Positions 35,741 through 48,980 of a stretch of 64,000 nt of DNA are shown here, piece after piece. The notes below the pieces were generated by a model that was not told the DNA's origin, did not search any database, and saw only the letters and a program-made list of their open reading frames with translations. Positions within the stretch are counted from its first letter, which is position 1. Every line of letters starts with the position of its first letter. Made by a program: the position numbers and the translations under genes. The stretch is from positions 18,425,001 through 18,489,000 of the forward strand of contig NC_079885.1 in NCBI RefSeq assembly GCF_029227915.1, in the 5' to 3' direction. The stretch comes from Hydractinia symbiolongicarpus. Taxonomy: Eukaryota > Cnidaria > Hydrozoa > Anthoathecata > Hydractiniidae.

Positions 35741-36285
35741 TCACTAGTCTAAATGAAAAAACGTGCAGGAGGCCATACGCGGGCCTATCTCTCATCTCGC
35801 TCACAGAGACTTGGTAAGCACGGTCCACTCAATGGCTTTCCAAATGCGAAGAGTGAAGGCCGCAGACGGCAGGGGTTGAGCCAAGGGCCTTTCGGCCGTA
35901 TCCCGCTCACAAGTTTTTTTTTTTTTTAGCAGAATAATACATACGAGCTAATCAAAATCGGCTCGAGGAAAGAAATAAAGTTCAGAGACAACCAAAGGAG
36001 TCGAACTGCAGTAGAAACAAACTAGATGTAACGCAAGCCACTAGTACGACGTATTGCCTACAGGGACCACACTCTCCGAGACAGCGAACGCAACTTCCTA
36101 GTGATTCACGCGAACGCACTCAACTAGGTGATGTAGATCAGAAAGGTGAAAGTCCTTGTGTCAAGTCTACACCTCACGATGCAGCACCTTTTAAGCGTCC
36201 TCTACGAACGGACACACTGGCAAGCGGCACACCACAAGCAAAGGTTAAGTCGGCTCGAAGGCACAACAGGTCGCGCCGACTTACG

Positions 36286-36408
36286 ACAACTCTGGGCTTT
36301 CTTCAGTTCACGCACAAATCTTTCGCCTTTTACTAAAGATTTCCGTGGAGAAGGCCAAAACGATGAGTATATAGACGATTTTTCTACTGTCTCGCTTCGG
36401 CGGGACGA
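36286..36408 (+). ncRNA. U5: U5 snRNA copy 55 (majority type)
   Basis: Majority gene and flanks. Step 670 bp. Confidence 0.96.
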
Positions 36409-36955
36409 TCACTAGTCTAAATGAAAAAACGTGCAGGAGGCCATACGCGGGCCTATCTCTCATCTCGCTCACAGAGACTTGGTAAGCACGGTCCACTCAA
36501 TGGCTTTCCAAATGCGAAGAGTGAAGGCCGCAGACGGCAGGGGTTGAGCCAAGGGCCTTTCGGCCGTATCCCGCTCACAAGTTTTTTTTTTTTTTTTAGC
36601 AGAATAATACATACGAGCTAATCAAAATCGGCTCGAGGAAAGAAATAAAGTTCAGAGACAACCAAAGGAGTCGAACTGCAGTAGAAACAAACTAGATGTA
36701 ACGCAAGCCACTAGTACGACGTATTGCCTACAGGGACCACACTCTCCGAGACAGCGAACGCAACTTCCTAGTGATTCACGCGAACGCACTGAACTAGGTG
36801 ATGTAGATCAGAAAGGTGAAAGTCCTTGTGTCAAGTCTACACCTCACGATGCAGCACCTTTTAAGCGTCCTCTACGAACGGACACACTGGCAAGCGGCAC
36901 ACCACAAGCAAAGGTTAAGTCGGCTCGAAGGCACAACAGGTCGCGCCGACTTACG

Positions 36956-37078
36956 ACAACTCTGGGCTTTCTTCAGTTCACGCACAAATCTTTCGCCTTT
37001 TACTAAAGATTTCCGTGGAGAAGGCCAAAACGATGAGTATATAGACGATTTTTCTACTGTCTCGCTTCGGCGGGACGA
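36956..37078 (+). ncRNA. U5: U5 snRNA copy 56 (majority type)
   Basis: Majority gene; CACTGAACT marker; T-run carries one C. Confidence 0.96.
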
Positions 37079-37624
37079 TCACTAGTCTAAATGAAAAAAC
37101 GTGCAGGAGGCCATACGCGGGCCTATCTCTCATCTCGCTCACAGAGACTTGGTAAGCACGGTCCACTCAATGGCTTTCCAAATGCGAAGAGTGAAGGCCG
37201 CAGACGGCAGGGGTTGAGCCAAGGGCCTTTCGGCCGTATCCCGCTCACAAGTTTTTTCTTTTTTTTAGCAGAATAATACATACGAGCTAATCAAAATCGG
37301 CTCGAGGAAAGAAATAAAGTTCAGAGACAACCAAAGGAGTCGAACTGCAGTAGAAACAAACTAGATGTAACGCAAGCCACTAGTACGACGTATTGCCTAC
37401 AGGGACCACACTCTCCGAGACAGCGAACGCAACTTCCTAGTGATTCACGCGAACGCACTGAACTAGGTGATGTAGATCAGAAAGGTGAAAGTCCTTGTGT
37501 CAAGTCTACACCTCACGATGCAGCACCTTTTAAGCGTCCTCTACGAACGGACACACTGGCAAGCGGCACACCACAAGCAAAGGTTAAGTCGGCTCGAAGG
37601 CACAACAGGTCGCGCCGACTTACG

Positions 37625-37747
37625 ACAACTCTGGGCTTTCTTCAGTTCACGCACAAATCTTTCGCCTTTTACTAAAGATTTCCGTGGAGAAGGCCAAAAC
37701 GATGAGTATATAGACGATTTTTCTACTGTCTCGCTTCGGCGGGACGA
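37625..37747 (+). ncRNA. U5: U5 snRNA copy 57 (majority gene, divergent downstream)
   Basis: Gene majority. The folded segment has private changes CAATCGC, CAATTGCG and GGGCTTTTCGG, and the T-run has one C. Confidence 0.95.
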
Positions 37748-38293
37748 TCACTAGTCTAAATGAAAAAACGTGCAGGAGGCCATACGCGGGCCTATCTCTC
37801 ATCTCGCTCACAGAGACTTGGTAAGCACGGTCCACTCAATCGCTTTCCAATTGCGAAGAGTGAAGGCCGCAGACGGCAGGGGTTGAGCCAAGGGCTTTTC
37901 GGCCGTATCCCGCTCACAAGTTTTTTTTTCTTTTTAGCAGAATAATACATACGAGCTAATCAAAATCGGCTCGAGGAAAGAAATAAAGTTCAGAGACAAC
38001 CAAAGGAGTCGAACTGCAGTAGAAACAAACTAGATGTAACGCAAGCCACTAGTACGACGTATTGCCTACAGGGACCACACTCTCCGAGACAGCGAACTCA
38101 ACTTCCTAGTGATTCACGCGAACGCACTCAACTAGGTGATGTAGATCAGAAAGGTGAAAGTCCTTGTGTCAAGTCTACACCTCACGATGCAGCACCTTTT
38201 AAGCGTCCTCTACGAACGGACACACTGGCAAGCGGCACACCACAAGCAAAGGTTAAGTCGGCTCGAAGGCACAACAGGTTGCGCCGACTTACG

Positions 38294-38414
38294 ACAACTC
38301 TGGGCTTTCTTCAGTTTACGCACAAATCTTTCGCCTTTTACTAAAGATTTCCGTGGAGAAGATCAAAACGATGAGTATATAGACGATTTCTACTGTCTCG
38401 CTTCGGCGGGACGA
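38294..38414 (+). pseudogene. U5: U5 snRNA copy 58, probably defective (Sm site shortened)
   Basis: Two T are lost from the Sm-like site, leaving GATTTC with three U. It also has TCAGTTTACGC in the 5' half and GAGAAGATC in the long stem, which adds a mismatch. The loop 1 stem and 3' hairpin remain. Without a U4-5 tract the Sm ring would not be expected to assemble, so this is the best candidate for a dead copy. It lies beside the diverged unit of copy 57. Confidence 0.85.
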
Positions 38415-38959
38415 TCACTAGTCTAAATGAAAAAACGTGCAGGAGGCCATACGCGGGCCTATCTCTCATCTCGCTCACAGAGACTTGGTAAGCACGGTCC
38501 ACTCAATGGCTTTCCAAATGCGAAGAGTGAAGGCCGCAGACGGCAGGGGTTGAGCCAAGGGCCTTTCGGCCGTATCCCGCTCACAAGTTTTTTTTTTTTT
38601 TAGCAGAATAATACATACGAGCTAATCAAAATCGGCTCGAGGAAAGAAATGAAGTTCAGAGACAACCAAAGGAGTCGAACTGCAGTAGAAACAAACTAGA
38701 TGTAACGCAAGCCACTAGTACGACGTATTGCCTACAGGGACCACACTCTCCGAGACAGCGAACGCAACTTCCTAGTGATTCACGCGAACGCACTGAACTA
38801 GGTGATGTAGATCAGAAAGGTGAAAGTCCTTGTGTCAAGTCTACACCTCACGATGCAGCACCTTTTAAGCGTCCTCTACGAACGGACACACTGGCAAGCG
38901 GCACACCACAAGCAAAGGTTAAGTCGGCTCGAAGGCACAACAGGTCGCGCCGACTTACG

Positions 38960-39082
38960 ACAACTCTGGGCTTTCTTCAGTTCACGCACAAATCTTTCGC
39001 CTTTTACTAAAGATTTCCGTGGAGAAGGCCAAAACGATGAGTATATAGACGATTTTTCTACTGTCTCGCTTCGGCGGGACGA
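38960..39082 (+). ncRNA. U5: U5 snRNA copy 59 (majority type)
   Basis: Majority gene; CACTGAACT marker; T-run of 11, among the shortest; step 665 bp. Confidence 0.96.
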
Positions 39083-39624
39083 TCACTAGTCTAAATGAAA
39101 AAACGTGCAGGAGGCCATACGCGGGCCTATCTCTCATCTCGCTCACAGAGACTTGGTAAGCACGGTCCACTCAATGGCTTTCCAAATGCGAAGAGTGAAG
39201 GCCGCAGACGGCAGGGGTTGAGCCAAGGGCCTTTCGGCCGTATCCCGCTCACAAGTTTTTTTTTTTAGCAGAATAATACATACGAGCTAATCAAAATCGG
39301 CTCGAGGAAAGAAATAAAGTTCAGAGACAACAAAAGGAGTCGAACTGCAGTAGAAACAAACTAGATGTAACGCAAGCCACTAGTACGACGTATTGCCTAC
39401 AGGGACCACACTCTCCGAGACAGCGAACGCAACTTCCTAGTGATTCACGCGAACGCACTCAACTAGGTGATGTAGATCAGAAAGGTGAAAGTCCTTGTGT
39501 CAAGTCTACACCTCACGATGCAGCACCTTTTAAGCGTCCTCTACGAACGGACACACTGGCAAGCGGCACACCACAAGCAAAGGTTAAGTCGGCTCGAAGG
39601 CACAACAGGTCGCGCCGACTTACG

Positions 39625-39747
39625 ACAACTCTGGGCTTTCTTCAGTTCACGCACAAATCTTTCGCCTTTTACTAAAGATTTCCGTGGAGAAGGCCAAAAC
39701 GATGAGTATATAGACGATTTTTCTACTGTCTCGCTTCGGCGGGACGA
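39625..39747 (+). ncRNA. U5: U5 snRNA copy 60 (majority type)
   Basis: Majority gene; spacer GACAACAAAAGG on both sides and T11, an adjacent duplicate of the copy 59 unit. Confidence 0.96.
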
Positions 39748-40289
39748 TCACTAGTCTAAATGAAAAAACGTGCAGGAGGCCATACGCGGGCCTATCTCTC
39801 ATCTCGCTCACAGAGACTTGGTAAGCACGGTCCACTCAATGGCTTTCCAAATGCGAAGAGTGAAGGCCGCAGACGGCAGGGGTTGAGCCAAGGGCCTTTC
39901 GGCCGTATCCCGCTCACAAGTTTTTTTTTTTAGCAGAATAATACATACGAGCTAATCAAAATCGGCTCGAGGAAAGAAATAAAGTTCAGAGACAACAAAA
40001 GGAGTCGAACTGCAGTAGAAACAAACTAGATGTAACGCAAGCCACTAGTACGACGTATTGCCTACAGGGACCACACTCTCCGAGACAGCGAACGCAACTT
40101 CCTAGTGATTCACGCGAACGCACTCAACTAGGTGATGTAGATCAGAAAGGTGAAAGTCCTTGTGTCAAGTCTACACCTCACGATGCAGCACCTTTTAAGC
40201 GTCCTCTACGAACGGACACACTGGCAAGCGGCACACCACAAGCAAAGGTTAAGTCGGCTCGAAGGCACAACAGGTCGCGCCGACTTACG

Positions 40290-40412
40290 ACAACTCTGGG
40301 CTTTCTTCAGTTCACGCACAAATCTTTCGCCTTTTACTAAAGATTTCCGTGGAGAAGGCCAAAACGATGAGTATATAGACGATTTTTCTACTGTCTCGCT
40401 TCGGCGGGACGA
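40290..40412 (+). ncRNA. U5: U5 snRNA copy 61 (majority type)
   Basis: Majority gene; first unit with GAATATTAC after the T-run, a marker frequent from here to the window end. Confidence 0.96.
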
Positions 40413-40959
40413 TCACTAGTCTAAATGAAAAAACGTGCAGGAGGCCATACGCGGGCCTATCTCTCATCTCGCTCACAGAGACTTGGTAAGCACGGTCCAC
40501 TCAATGGCTTTCCAAATGCGAAGAGTGAAGGCCGCAGACGGCAGGGGTTGAGCCAAGGGCCTTTCGGCCGTATCCCGCTCACAAGTTTTTTTTTTTTTTT
40601 TAGCAGAATATTACATACGAGCTAATCAAAATCGGCTCGAGGAAAGAAATAAAGTTCAGAGACAACCAAAGGAGTCGAACTGCAGTAGAAACAAACTAGA
40701 TGTAACGCAAGCCACTAGTACGACGTATTGCCTACAGGGACCACACTCTCCGAGACAGCGAACGCAACTTCCTAGTGATTCACGCGAACGCACTCAACTA
40801 GGTGATGTAGATCAGAAAGGTGAAAGTCCTTGTGTCAAGTCTACACCTCACGATGCAGCACCTTTTAAGCGTCCTCTACGAACGGACACACTGGCAATCG
40901 GCACACCACAAGCAAAGGTTAAGTCGGCTCGAAGGCACAACAGGTCGCGCCGACTTACG

Positions 40960-41082
40960 ACAACTCTGGGCTTTCTTCAGTTCACGCACAAATCTTTCGC
41001 CTTTTACTAAAGATTTCCGTGGAGAAGGCCAAAACGATGAGTATATAGACGATTTTTCTACTGTCTCGCTTCGGCGGGACGA
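40960..41082 (+). ncRNA. U5: U5 snRNA copy 62 (majority type)
   Basis: Majority gene; GGCAATCGGC upstream; CATACGCAGGCC downstream as in copy 67. Confidence 0.96.
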
Positions 41083-41627
41083 TCACTAGTCTAAATGAAA
41101 AAACGTGCAGGAGGCCATACGCAGGCCTATCTCTCATCTCGCTCACAGAGACTTGGTAAGCACGGTCCACTCAATGGCTTTCCAAATGCGAAGAGTGAAG
41201 GCCGCAGACGGCAGGGGTTGAGCCAAGGGCCTTTCGGCCGTATCCCGCTCACAAGTTTTTTTTTTTTTTAGCAGAATAATACATACGAGCTAATCAAAAT
41301 CGGCTCGAGGAAAGAAATGAAGTTCAGAGACAACCAAAGGAGTCGAACTGCAGTAGAAACAAACTAGATGTAACGCAAGCCACTAGTACGACGTATTGCC
41401 TACAGGGACCACACTCTCCGAGACAGCGAACGCAACTTCCTAGTGATTCACGCGAACGCACTCAACTAGGTGATGTAGATCAGAAAGGTGAAAGTCCTTG
41501 TGTCAAGTCTACACCTCACGATGCAGCACCTTTTAAGCGTCCTCTACGAACGGACACACTGGCAAGCGGCACACCACAAGCAAAGGTTAAGTCGGCTCGA
41601 AGGCACAACAGGTCGCGCCGACTTACG

Positions 41628-41750
41628 ACAACTCTGGGCTTTCTTCAGTTCACGCACAAATCTTTCGCCTTTTACTAAAGATTTCCGTGGAGAAGGCCAA
41701 AACGATGAGTATATAGACGATTTTTCTACTGTCTCGCTTCGGCGGGACGA
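41628..41750 (+). ncRNA. U5: U5 snRNA copy 63 (majority type)
   Basis: Majority gene and flanks. Step 670 bp. Confidence 0.96.
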
Positions 41751-42297
41751 TCACTAGTCTAAATGAAAAAACGTGCAGGAGGCCATACGCGGGCCTATCT
41801 CTCATCTCGCTCACAGAGACTTGGTAAGCACGGTCCACTCAATGGCTTTCCAAATGCGAAGAGTGAAGGCCGCAGACGGCAGGGGTTGAGCCAAGGGCCT
41901 TTCGGCCGTATCCCGCTCACAAGTTTTTTTTTTTTTTTTAGCAGAATAATACATACGAGCTAATCAAAATCGGCTCGAGGAAAGAAATAAAGTTCAGAGA
42001 CAACCAAAGGAGTCGAACTGCAGTAGAAACAAACTAGATGTAACGCAAGCCACTAGTACGACGTATTGCCTACAGGGACCACACTCTCCGAGACAGCGAA
42101 CGCAACTTCCTAGTGATTCACGCGAACGCACTCAACTAGGTGATGTAGATCAGAAAGGTGAAAGTCCTTGTGTCAAGTCTACACCTCACGATGCAGCACC
42201 TTTTAAGCGTCCTCTACGAACGGACACACTGGCAAGCGGCACACCACAAGCAAAGGTTAAGTCGGCTCGAAGGCACAACAGGTCGCGCCGACTTACG

Positions 42298-42420
42298 ACA
42301 ACTCTGGGCTTTCTTCAGTTCACGCACAAATCTTTCGCCTTTTACTAAAGATTTCCGTGGAGAAGGCCAAAACGATGAGTATATAGACGATTTTTCTACT
42401 GTCTCGCTTCGGCGGGACGA
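42298..42420 (+). ncRNA. U5: U5 snRNA copy 64 (majority type)
   Basis: Majority gene and flanks. Step 668 bp. Confidence 0.96.
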
Positions 42421-42965
42421 TCACTAGTCTAAATGAAAAAACGTGCAGGAGGCCATACGCGGGCCTATCTCTCATCTCGCTCACAGAGACTTGGTAAGCA
42501 CGGTCCACTCAATGGCTTTCCAAATGCGAAGAGTGAAGGCCGCAGACGGCAGGGGTTGAGCCAAGGGCCTTTCGGCCGTATCCCGCTCACAAGTTTTTTT
42601 TTTTTTTAGCAGAATAATACATACGAGCTAATCAAAATCGGCTCGAGGAAAGAAATAAAGTTCAGAGACAACCAAAGGAGTCGAACTGCAGTAGAAACAA
42701 ACTAGATGTAACGCAAGCCACTAGTACGACGTATTGCCTACAGGGACCACACTCTCCGAGACAGCGAACGCAACTTCCTAGTGATTCACGCGAACGCACT
42801 CAACTAGGTGATGTAGATCAGAAAGGTGAAAGTCCTTGTGTCAAGTCTACACCTCACGATGCAGCACCTTTTAAGCGTCCTCTACGAACGGACACACTGG
42901 CAAGCGGCACACCACAAGCAAAGGTTAAGTCGGCTCGAAGGCACAACAGGTCGCGCCGACTTACG

Positions 42966-43088
42966 ACAACTCTGGGCTTTCTTCAGTTCACGCACAAATC
43001 TTTCGCCTTTTACTAAAGATTTCCGTGGAGAAGGCCAAAACGATGAGTATATAGACGATTTTTCTACTGTCTCGCTTCGGCGGGACGA
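42966..43088 (+). ncRNA. U5: U5 snRNA copy 65 (majority type)
   Basis: Majority gene; GAATATTAC marker. Step 670 bp. Confidence 0.96.
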
Positions 43089-43635
43089 TCACTAGTCTAA
43101 ATGAAAAAACGTGCAGGAGGCCATACGCGGGCCTATCTCTCATCTCGCTCACAGAGACTTGGTAAGCACGGTCCACTCAATGGCTTTCCAAATGCGAAGA
43201 GTGAAGGCCGCAGACGGCAGGGGTTGAGCCAAGGGCCTTTCGGCCGTATCCCGCTCACAAGTTTTTTTTTTTTTTTTAGCAGAATATTACATACGAGCTA
43301 ATCAAAATCGGCTCGAGGAAAGAAATAAAGTTCAGAGACAACCAAAGGAGTCGAACTGCAGTAGAAACAAACTAGATGTAACGCAAGCCACTAGTACGAC
43401 GTATTGCCTACAGGGACCACACTCTCCGAGACAGCGAACGCAACTTCCTAGTGATTCACGCGAACGCACTCAACTAGGTGATGTAGATCAGAAAGGTGAA
43501 AGTCCTTGTGTCAAGTCTACACCTCACGATGCAGCACCTTTTAAGCGTCCTCTACGAACGGACACACTGGCAAGCGGCACACCACAAGCAAAGGTTAAGT
43601 CGGCTCGAAGGCACAACAGGTCGCGCCGACTTACG

Positions 43636-43758
43636 ACAACTCTGGGCTTTCTTCAGTTCACGCACAAATCTTTCGCCTTTTACTAAAGATTTCCGTGGAG
43701 AAGGCCAAAACGATGAGTATATAGACGATTTTTCTACTGTCTCGCTTCGGCGGGACGA
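43636..43758 (+). ncRNA. U5: U5 snRNA copy 66 (majority type)
   Basis: Majority gene; GAATATTAC marker, same unit as copy 65. Confidence 0.96.
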
Positions 43759-44305
43759 TCACTAGTCTAAATGAAAAAACGTGCAGGAGGCCATACGCGG
43801 GCCTATCTCTCATCTCGCTCACAGAGACTTGGTAAGCACGGTCCACTCAATGGCTTTCCAAATGCGAAGAGTGAAGGCCGCAGACGGCAGGGGTTGAGCC
43901 AAGGGCCTTTCGGCCGTATCCCGCTCACAAGTTTTTTTTTTTTTTTTAGCAGAATATTACATACGAGCTAATCAAAATCGGCTCGAGGAAAGAAATAAAG
44001 TTCAGAGACAACCAAAGGAGTCGAACTGCAGTAGAAACAAACTAGATGTAACGCAAGCCACTAGTACGACGTATTGCCTACAGGGACCACACTCTCCGAG
44101 ACAGCGAACGCAACTTCCTAGTGATTCACGCGAACGCACTCAACTAGGTGATGTAGATCAGAAAGGTGAAAGTCCTTGTGTCAAGTCTACACCTCACGAT
44201 GCAGCACCTTTTAAGCGTCCTCTACGAACGGACACACTGGCAAGCGGCACACCACAAGCAAAGGTTAAGTCGGCTCGAAGGCAAAACAGGTCGCGCCGAC
44301 TTACG

Positions 44306-44428
44306 ACAACTCTGGGCTTTCTTCAGTTCACGCACAAATCTTTCGCCTTTTACTAAAGATTTCCGTGGAGAAGGCCAAAACGATGAGTATATAGACGATT
44401 TTTCTACTGTCTCGCTTCGGCGGGACGA
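44306..44428 (+). ncRNA. U5: U5 snRNA copy 67 (majority type)
   Basis: Majority gene; GGCAAAACAGG upstream; CATACGCAGGCC downstream. Confidence 0.96.
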
Positions 44429-44974
44429 TCACTAGTCTAAATGAAAAAACGTGCAGGAGGCCATACGCAGGCCTATCTCTCATCTCGCTCACAGAGACTT
44501 GGTAAGCACGGTCCACTCAATGGCTTTCCAAATGCGAAGAGTGAAGGCCGCAGACGGCAGGGGTTGAGCCAAGGGCCTTTCGGCCGTATCCCGCTCACAA
44601 GTTTTTTTTTTTTTTTAGCAGAATAATACATACGAGCTAATCAAAATCGGCTCGAGGAAAGAAATAAAGTTCAGAGACAACCAAAGGAGTCGAACTGCAG
44701 TAGAAACAAACTAGATGTAACGCAAGCCACTAGTACGACGTATTGCCTACAGGGACCACACTCTCCGAGACAGCGAACGCAACTTCCTAGTGATTCACGC
44801 GAACGCACTCAACTAGGTGATGTAGATCAGAAAGGTGAAAGTCCTTGTGTCAAGTCTACACCTCACGATGCAGCACCTTTTAAGCGTCCTCTACGAACGG
44901 ACACACTGGCAAGCGGCACACCACAAGCAAAGGTTAAGTCGGCTCGAAGGCACAACAGGTCGCGCCGACTTACG

Positions 44975-45097
44975 ACAACTCTGGGCTTTCTTCAGTTCAC
45001 GCACAAATCTTTCGCCTTTTACTAAAGATTTCCGTGGAGAAGGCCAAAACGATGAGTATATAGACGATTTTTCTACTGTCTCGCTTCGGCGGGACGA
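44975..45097 (+). ncRNA. U5: U5 snRNA copy 68 (majority type)
   Basis: Majority gene and flanks. Step 670 bp. Confidence 0.96.
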
Positions 45098-45644
45098 TCA
45101 CTAGTCTAAATGAAAAAACGTGCAGGAGGCCATACGCGGGCCTATCTCTCATCTCGCTCACAGAGACTTGGTAAGCACGGTCCACTCAATGGCTTTCCAA
45201 ATGCGAAGAGTGAAGGCCGCAGACGGCAGGGGTTGAGCCAAGGGCCTTTCGGCCGTATCCCGCTCACAAGTTTTTTTTTTTTTTTTAGCAGAATAATACA
45301 TACGAGCTAATCAAAATCGGCTCGAGGAAAGAAATAAAGTTCAGAGACAACCAAAGGAGTCGAACTGCAGTAGAAACAAACTAGATGTAACGCAAGCCAC
45401 TAGTACGACGTATTGCCTACAGGGACCACACTCTCCGAGACAGCGAACGCAACTTCCTAGTGATTCACGCGAACGCACTCAACTAGGTGATGTAGATCAG
45501 AAAGGTGAAAGTCCTTGTGTCAAGTCTACACCTCACGATGCAGCACCTTTTAAGCGTCCTCTACGAACTGACACACTGGCAAGCGGCACACCACAAGCAA
45601 AGGTTAAGTCGGCTCGAAGGCACAACAGGTCGCGCCGACTTACG

Positions 45645-45767
45645 ACAACTCTGGGCTTTCTTCAGTTCACGCACAAATCTTTCGCCTTTTACTAAAGATT
45701 TCCGTGGAGAAGGCCAAAACGATGAGTATATAGACGATTTTTCTACTGTCTCGCTTCGGCGGGACGA
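45645..45767 (+). ncRNA. U5: U5 snRNA copy 69 (majority gene, divergent downstream)
   Basis: Gene majority. Downstream GGTAAACACGG breaks the domain 1 closing stem, CTTTCAACCG breaks domain 3, and the next spacer has a deletion of about 12 bp. Confidence 0.95.
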
Positions 45768-46302
45768 TCACTAGTCTAAATGAAAAAACGTGCAGGAGGC
45801 CATACGCGGGCCTATCTCTCATCTCGCTCACAGAGACTTGGTAAACACGGTCCACTCAATGGCTTTCCAAATGCGAAGAGTGAAGGCCGCAGACGGCAGG
45901 GGTTGAGCCAAGGGCCTTTCAACCGTATCCCGCTCACAATTTTTTTTTTTTTTTTTAGCAGAATATTACATACGAGCTAATCAAAATCGGCTCGAGAAAA
46001 GAAGACAACCAAAGGAGTCGAACTGCAGTAGAAACAAACTAGATGTAACGCAAGCCACTAGTACGACGTATTGCCTACAGGGACCACACTCTCCGAGACA
46101 GCGAACGCAACTTCCTAGTGATTCACGCGAACGCACTCAACTAGGTGATGTAGATCAGAAAGGTGAAAGTCCTTGTGTCAAGTCTACACCTCACGATGCA
46201 GCACCTTTTAAGCGTCCTCTACGAACGGACACACTGGCAAGCGGCACACCACAAGCAAAGGTTAAGTCGGCTCGAAGGCACAACAGGTCGCGCCGACTTA
46301 CG

Positions 46303-46425
46303 ACAACTCTGGGCTTTCTTCAGTTCACGCACAAATCTTTCGCCTTTTACTAAAGATTTCCGTGGAGAAGGCCAAAACGATGAGTATATAGACGATTTTT
46401 CTACTGTCTCGCTTCGGCGGGACGA
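46303..46425 (+). ncRNA. U5: U5 snRNA copy 70 (majority type)
   Basis: Majority gene, preceded by the shortened spacer; CTCACAATTTT and GAATATTAC flank markers shared with copies 69 and 71. Confidence 0.96.
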
Positions 46426-46972
46426 TCACTAGTCTAAATGAAAAAACGTGCAGGAGGCCATACGCGGGCCTATCTCTCATCTCGCTCACAGAGACTTGGT
46501 AAGCACGGTCCACTCAATGGCTTTCCAAATGCGAAGAGTGAAGGCCGCAGACGGCAGGGGTTGAGCCAAGGGCCTTTCGGCCGTATCCCGCTCACAATTT
46601 TTTTTTTTTTTTTTAGCAGAATATTACATACGAGCTAATCAAAATCGGCTCGAGGAAAGAAATAAAGTTCAGAGACAACCAAAGGAGTCGAACTGCAGTA
46701 GAAACAAACTAGATGTAACGCAAGCCACTAGTACGACGTATTGCCTACAGGGACCACACTCTCCGAGACAGCGAACGCAACTTCCTAGTGATTCACGCGA
46801 ACGCACTCAACTAGGTGATGTAGATCAGAAAGGTGAAAGTCCTTGTGTCAAGTCTACACCTCACGATGCAGCACCTTTTAAGCGTCCTCTACGAACGGAC
46901 ACACTGGCAAGCGGCACACCACAAGCAAAGGTTAAGTCGGCTCGAAGGCACAACAGGTCGCGCCGACTTACG

Positions 46973-47095
46973 ACAACTCTGGGCTTTCTTCAGTTCACGC
47001 ACAAATCTTTCGCCTTTTACTAAAGATTTCCGTGGAGAAGGCCAAAACGATGAGTATATAGACGATTTTTCTACTGTCTCGCTTCGGCGGGACGA
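46973..47095 (+). ncRNA. U5: U5 snRNA copy 71 (majority type)
   Basis: Majority gene; same flank markers as copy 70. Confidence 0.96.
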
Positions 47096-47642
47096 TCACT
47101 AGTCTAAATGAAAAAACGTGCAGGAGGCCATACGCGGGCCTATCTCTCATCTCGCTCACAGAGACTTGGTAAGCACGGTCCACTCAATGGCTTTCCAAAT
47201 GCGAAGAGTGAAGGCCGCAGACGGCAGGGGTTGAGCCAAGGGCCTTTCGGCCGTATCCCGCTCACAATTTTTTTTTTTTTTTTTAGCAGAATATTACATA
47301 CGAGCTAATCAAAATCGGCTCGAGGAAAGAAATAAAGTTCAGAGACAACCAAAGGAGTCGAACTGCAGTAGAAACAAACTAGATGTAACGCAAGCCACTA
47401 GTACGACGTATTGCCTACAGGGACCACACTCTCCGAGACAGCGAACGCAACTTCCTAGTGATTCACGCGAACGCACTCAACTAGGTGATGTAGATCAGAA
47501 AGGTGAAAGTCCTTGTGTCAAGTCTACACCTCACGATGCAGCACCTTTTAAGCGTCCTCTACGAACGGACACACTGGCAAGCGGCACACCACAAGCAAAG
47601 GTTAAGTCGGTTCGAAGGCACAACAGGTCGCGCCGACTTACG

Positions 47643-47765
47643 ACAACTCTGGGCTTTCTTCAGTTCACGCACAAATCTTTCGCCTTTTACTAAAGATTTC
47701 CGTGGAGAAGGCCAAAACGATGAGTATATAGACGATTTTTCTACTGTCTCGCTTCGGCGGGACGA
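47643..47765 (+). ncRNA. U5: U5 snRNA copy 72 (majority type)
   Basis: Majority gene; GTCGGTTCGAAGG just upstream. Step 669 bp. Confidence 0.96.
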
Positions 47766-48311
47766 TCACTAGTCTAAATGAAAAAACGTGCAGGAGGCCA
47801 TACGCGGGCCTATCTCTCATCTCGCTCACAGAGACTTGGTAAGCACGGTCCACTCAATGGCTTTCCAAATGCGAAGAGTGAAGGCCGCAGACGGCAGGGG
47901 TTGAGCCAAGGGCCTTTCGGCCGTATCCCGCTCACAAGTTTTTTTTTTTTTTTAGCAGAATAATACATACGAGCTAATCAAAATCGGCTCGAGGAAAGAA
48001 ATAAAGTTCAGAGACAACCAAAGGAGTCGAACTGCAGTAGAAACAAACTAGATGTAACGCAAGCCACTAGTACGACGTATTGCCTACAGGGACCACACTC
48101 TCCGAGACAGCGAACGCAACTTCCTAGTGATTCACGCGAACGCACTCAACTAGGTGATGTAGATCAGAAAGGTGAAAGTCCTTGTGTCAAGTCTACACCT
48201 CACGATGCAGCACCTTTTAAGCGTCCTCTACGAACGGACACACTGGCAAGCGGCACACCACAAGCAAAGGTTAAGTCGGCTCGAAGGCACAACAGGTCGC
48301 GCCGACTTACG

Positions 48312-48434
48312 ACAACTCTGGGCTTTCTTCAGTTCACGCACAAATCTTTCGCCTTTTACTAAAGATTTCCGTGGAGAAGGCCAAAACGATGAGTATATAG
48401 ACGATTTTTCTACTGTCTCGCTTCGGCGGGACGA
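48312..48434 (+). ncRNA. U5: U5 snRNA copy 73 (majority type)
   Basis: Majority gene; downstream GGTAAGAACGG breaks the domain 1 closing stem. Confidence 0.96.
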
Positions 48435-48980
48435 TCACTAGTCTAAATGAAAAAACGTGCAGGAGGCCATACGCGGGCCTATCTCTCATCTCGCTCACAG
48501 AGACTTGGTAAGAACGGTCCACTCAATGGCTTTCCAAATGCGAAGAGTGAAGGCCGCAGACGGCAGGGGTTGAGCCAAGGGCCTTTCGGCCGTATCCCGC
48601 TCACAAGTTTTTTTTTTTTTTTAGCAGAATAATACATACGAGCTAATCAAAATCGGCTCGAGGAAAGAAATAAAGTTCAGAGACAACCAAAGGAGTCGAA
48701 CTGCAGTAGAAACAAACTAGATGTAACGCAAGCCACTAGTACGACGTATTGCCTACAGGGACCACACTCTCCGAGACAGCGAACGCAACTTCCTAGTGAT
48801 TCACGCGAACGCACTCAACTAGGTGATGTAGATCAGAAAGGTGAAAGTCCTTGTGTCAAGTCTACACCTCACGATGCAGCACCTTTTAAGCGTCCTCTAC
48901 GAACGGACACACTGGCAAGCGGCACACCACAAGCAAAGGTTAAGTCGGCTCGAAGGCACAACAGGTCGCGCCGACTTACG

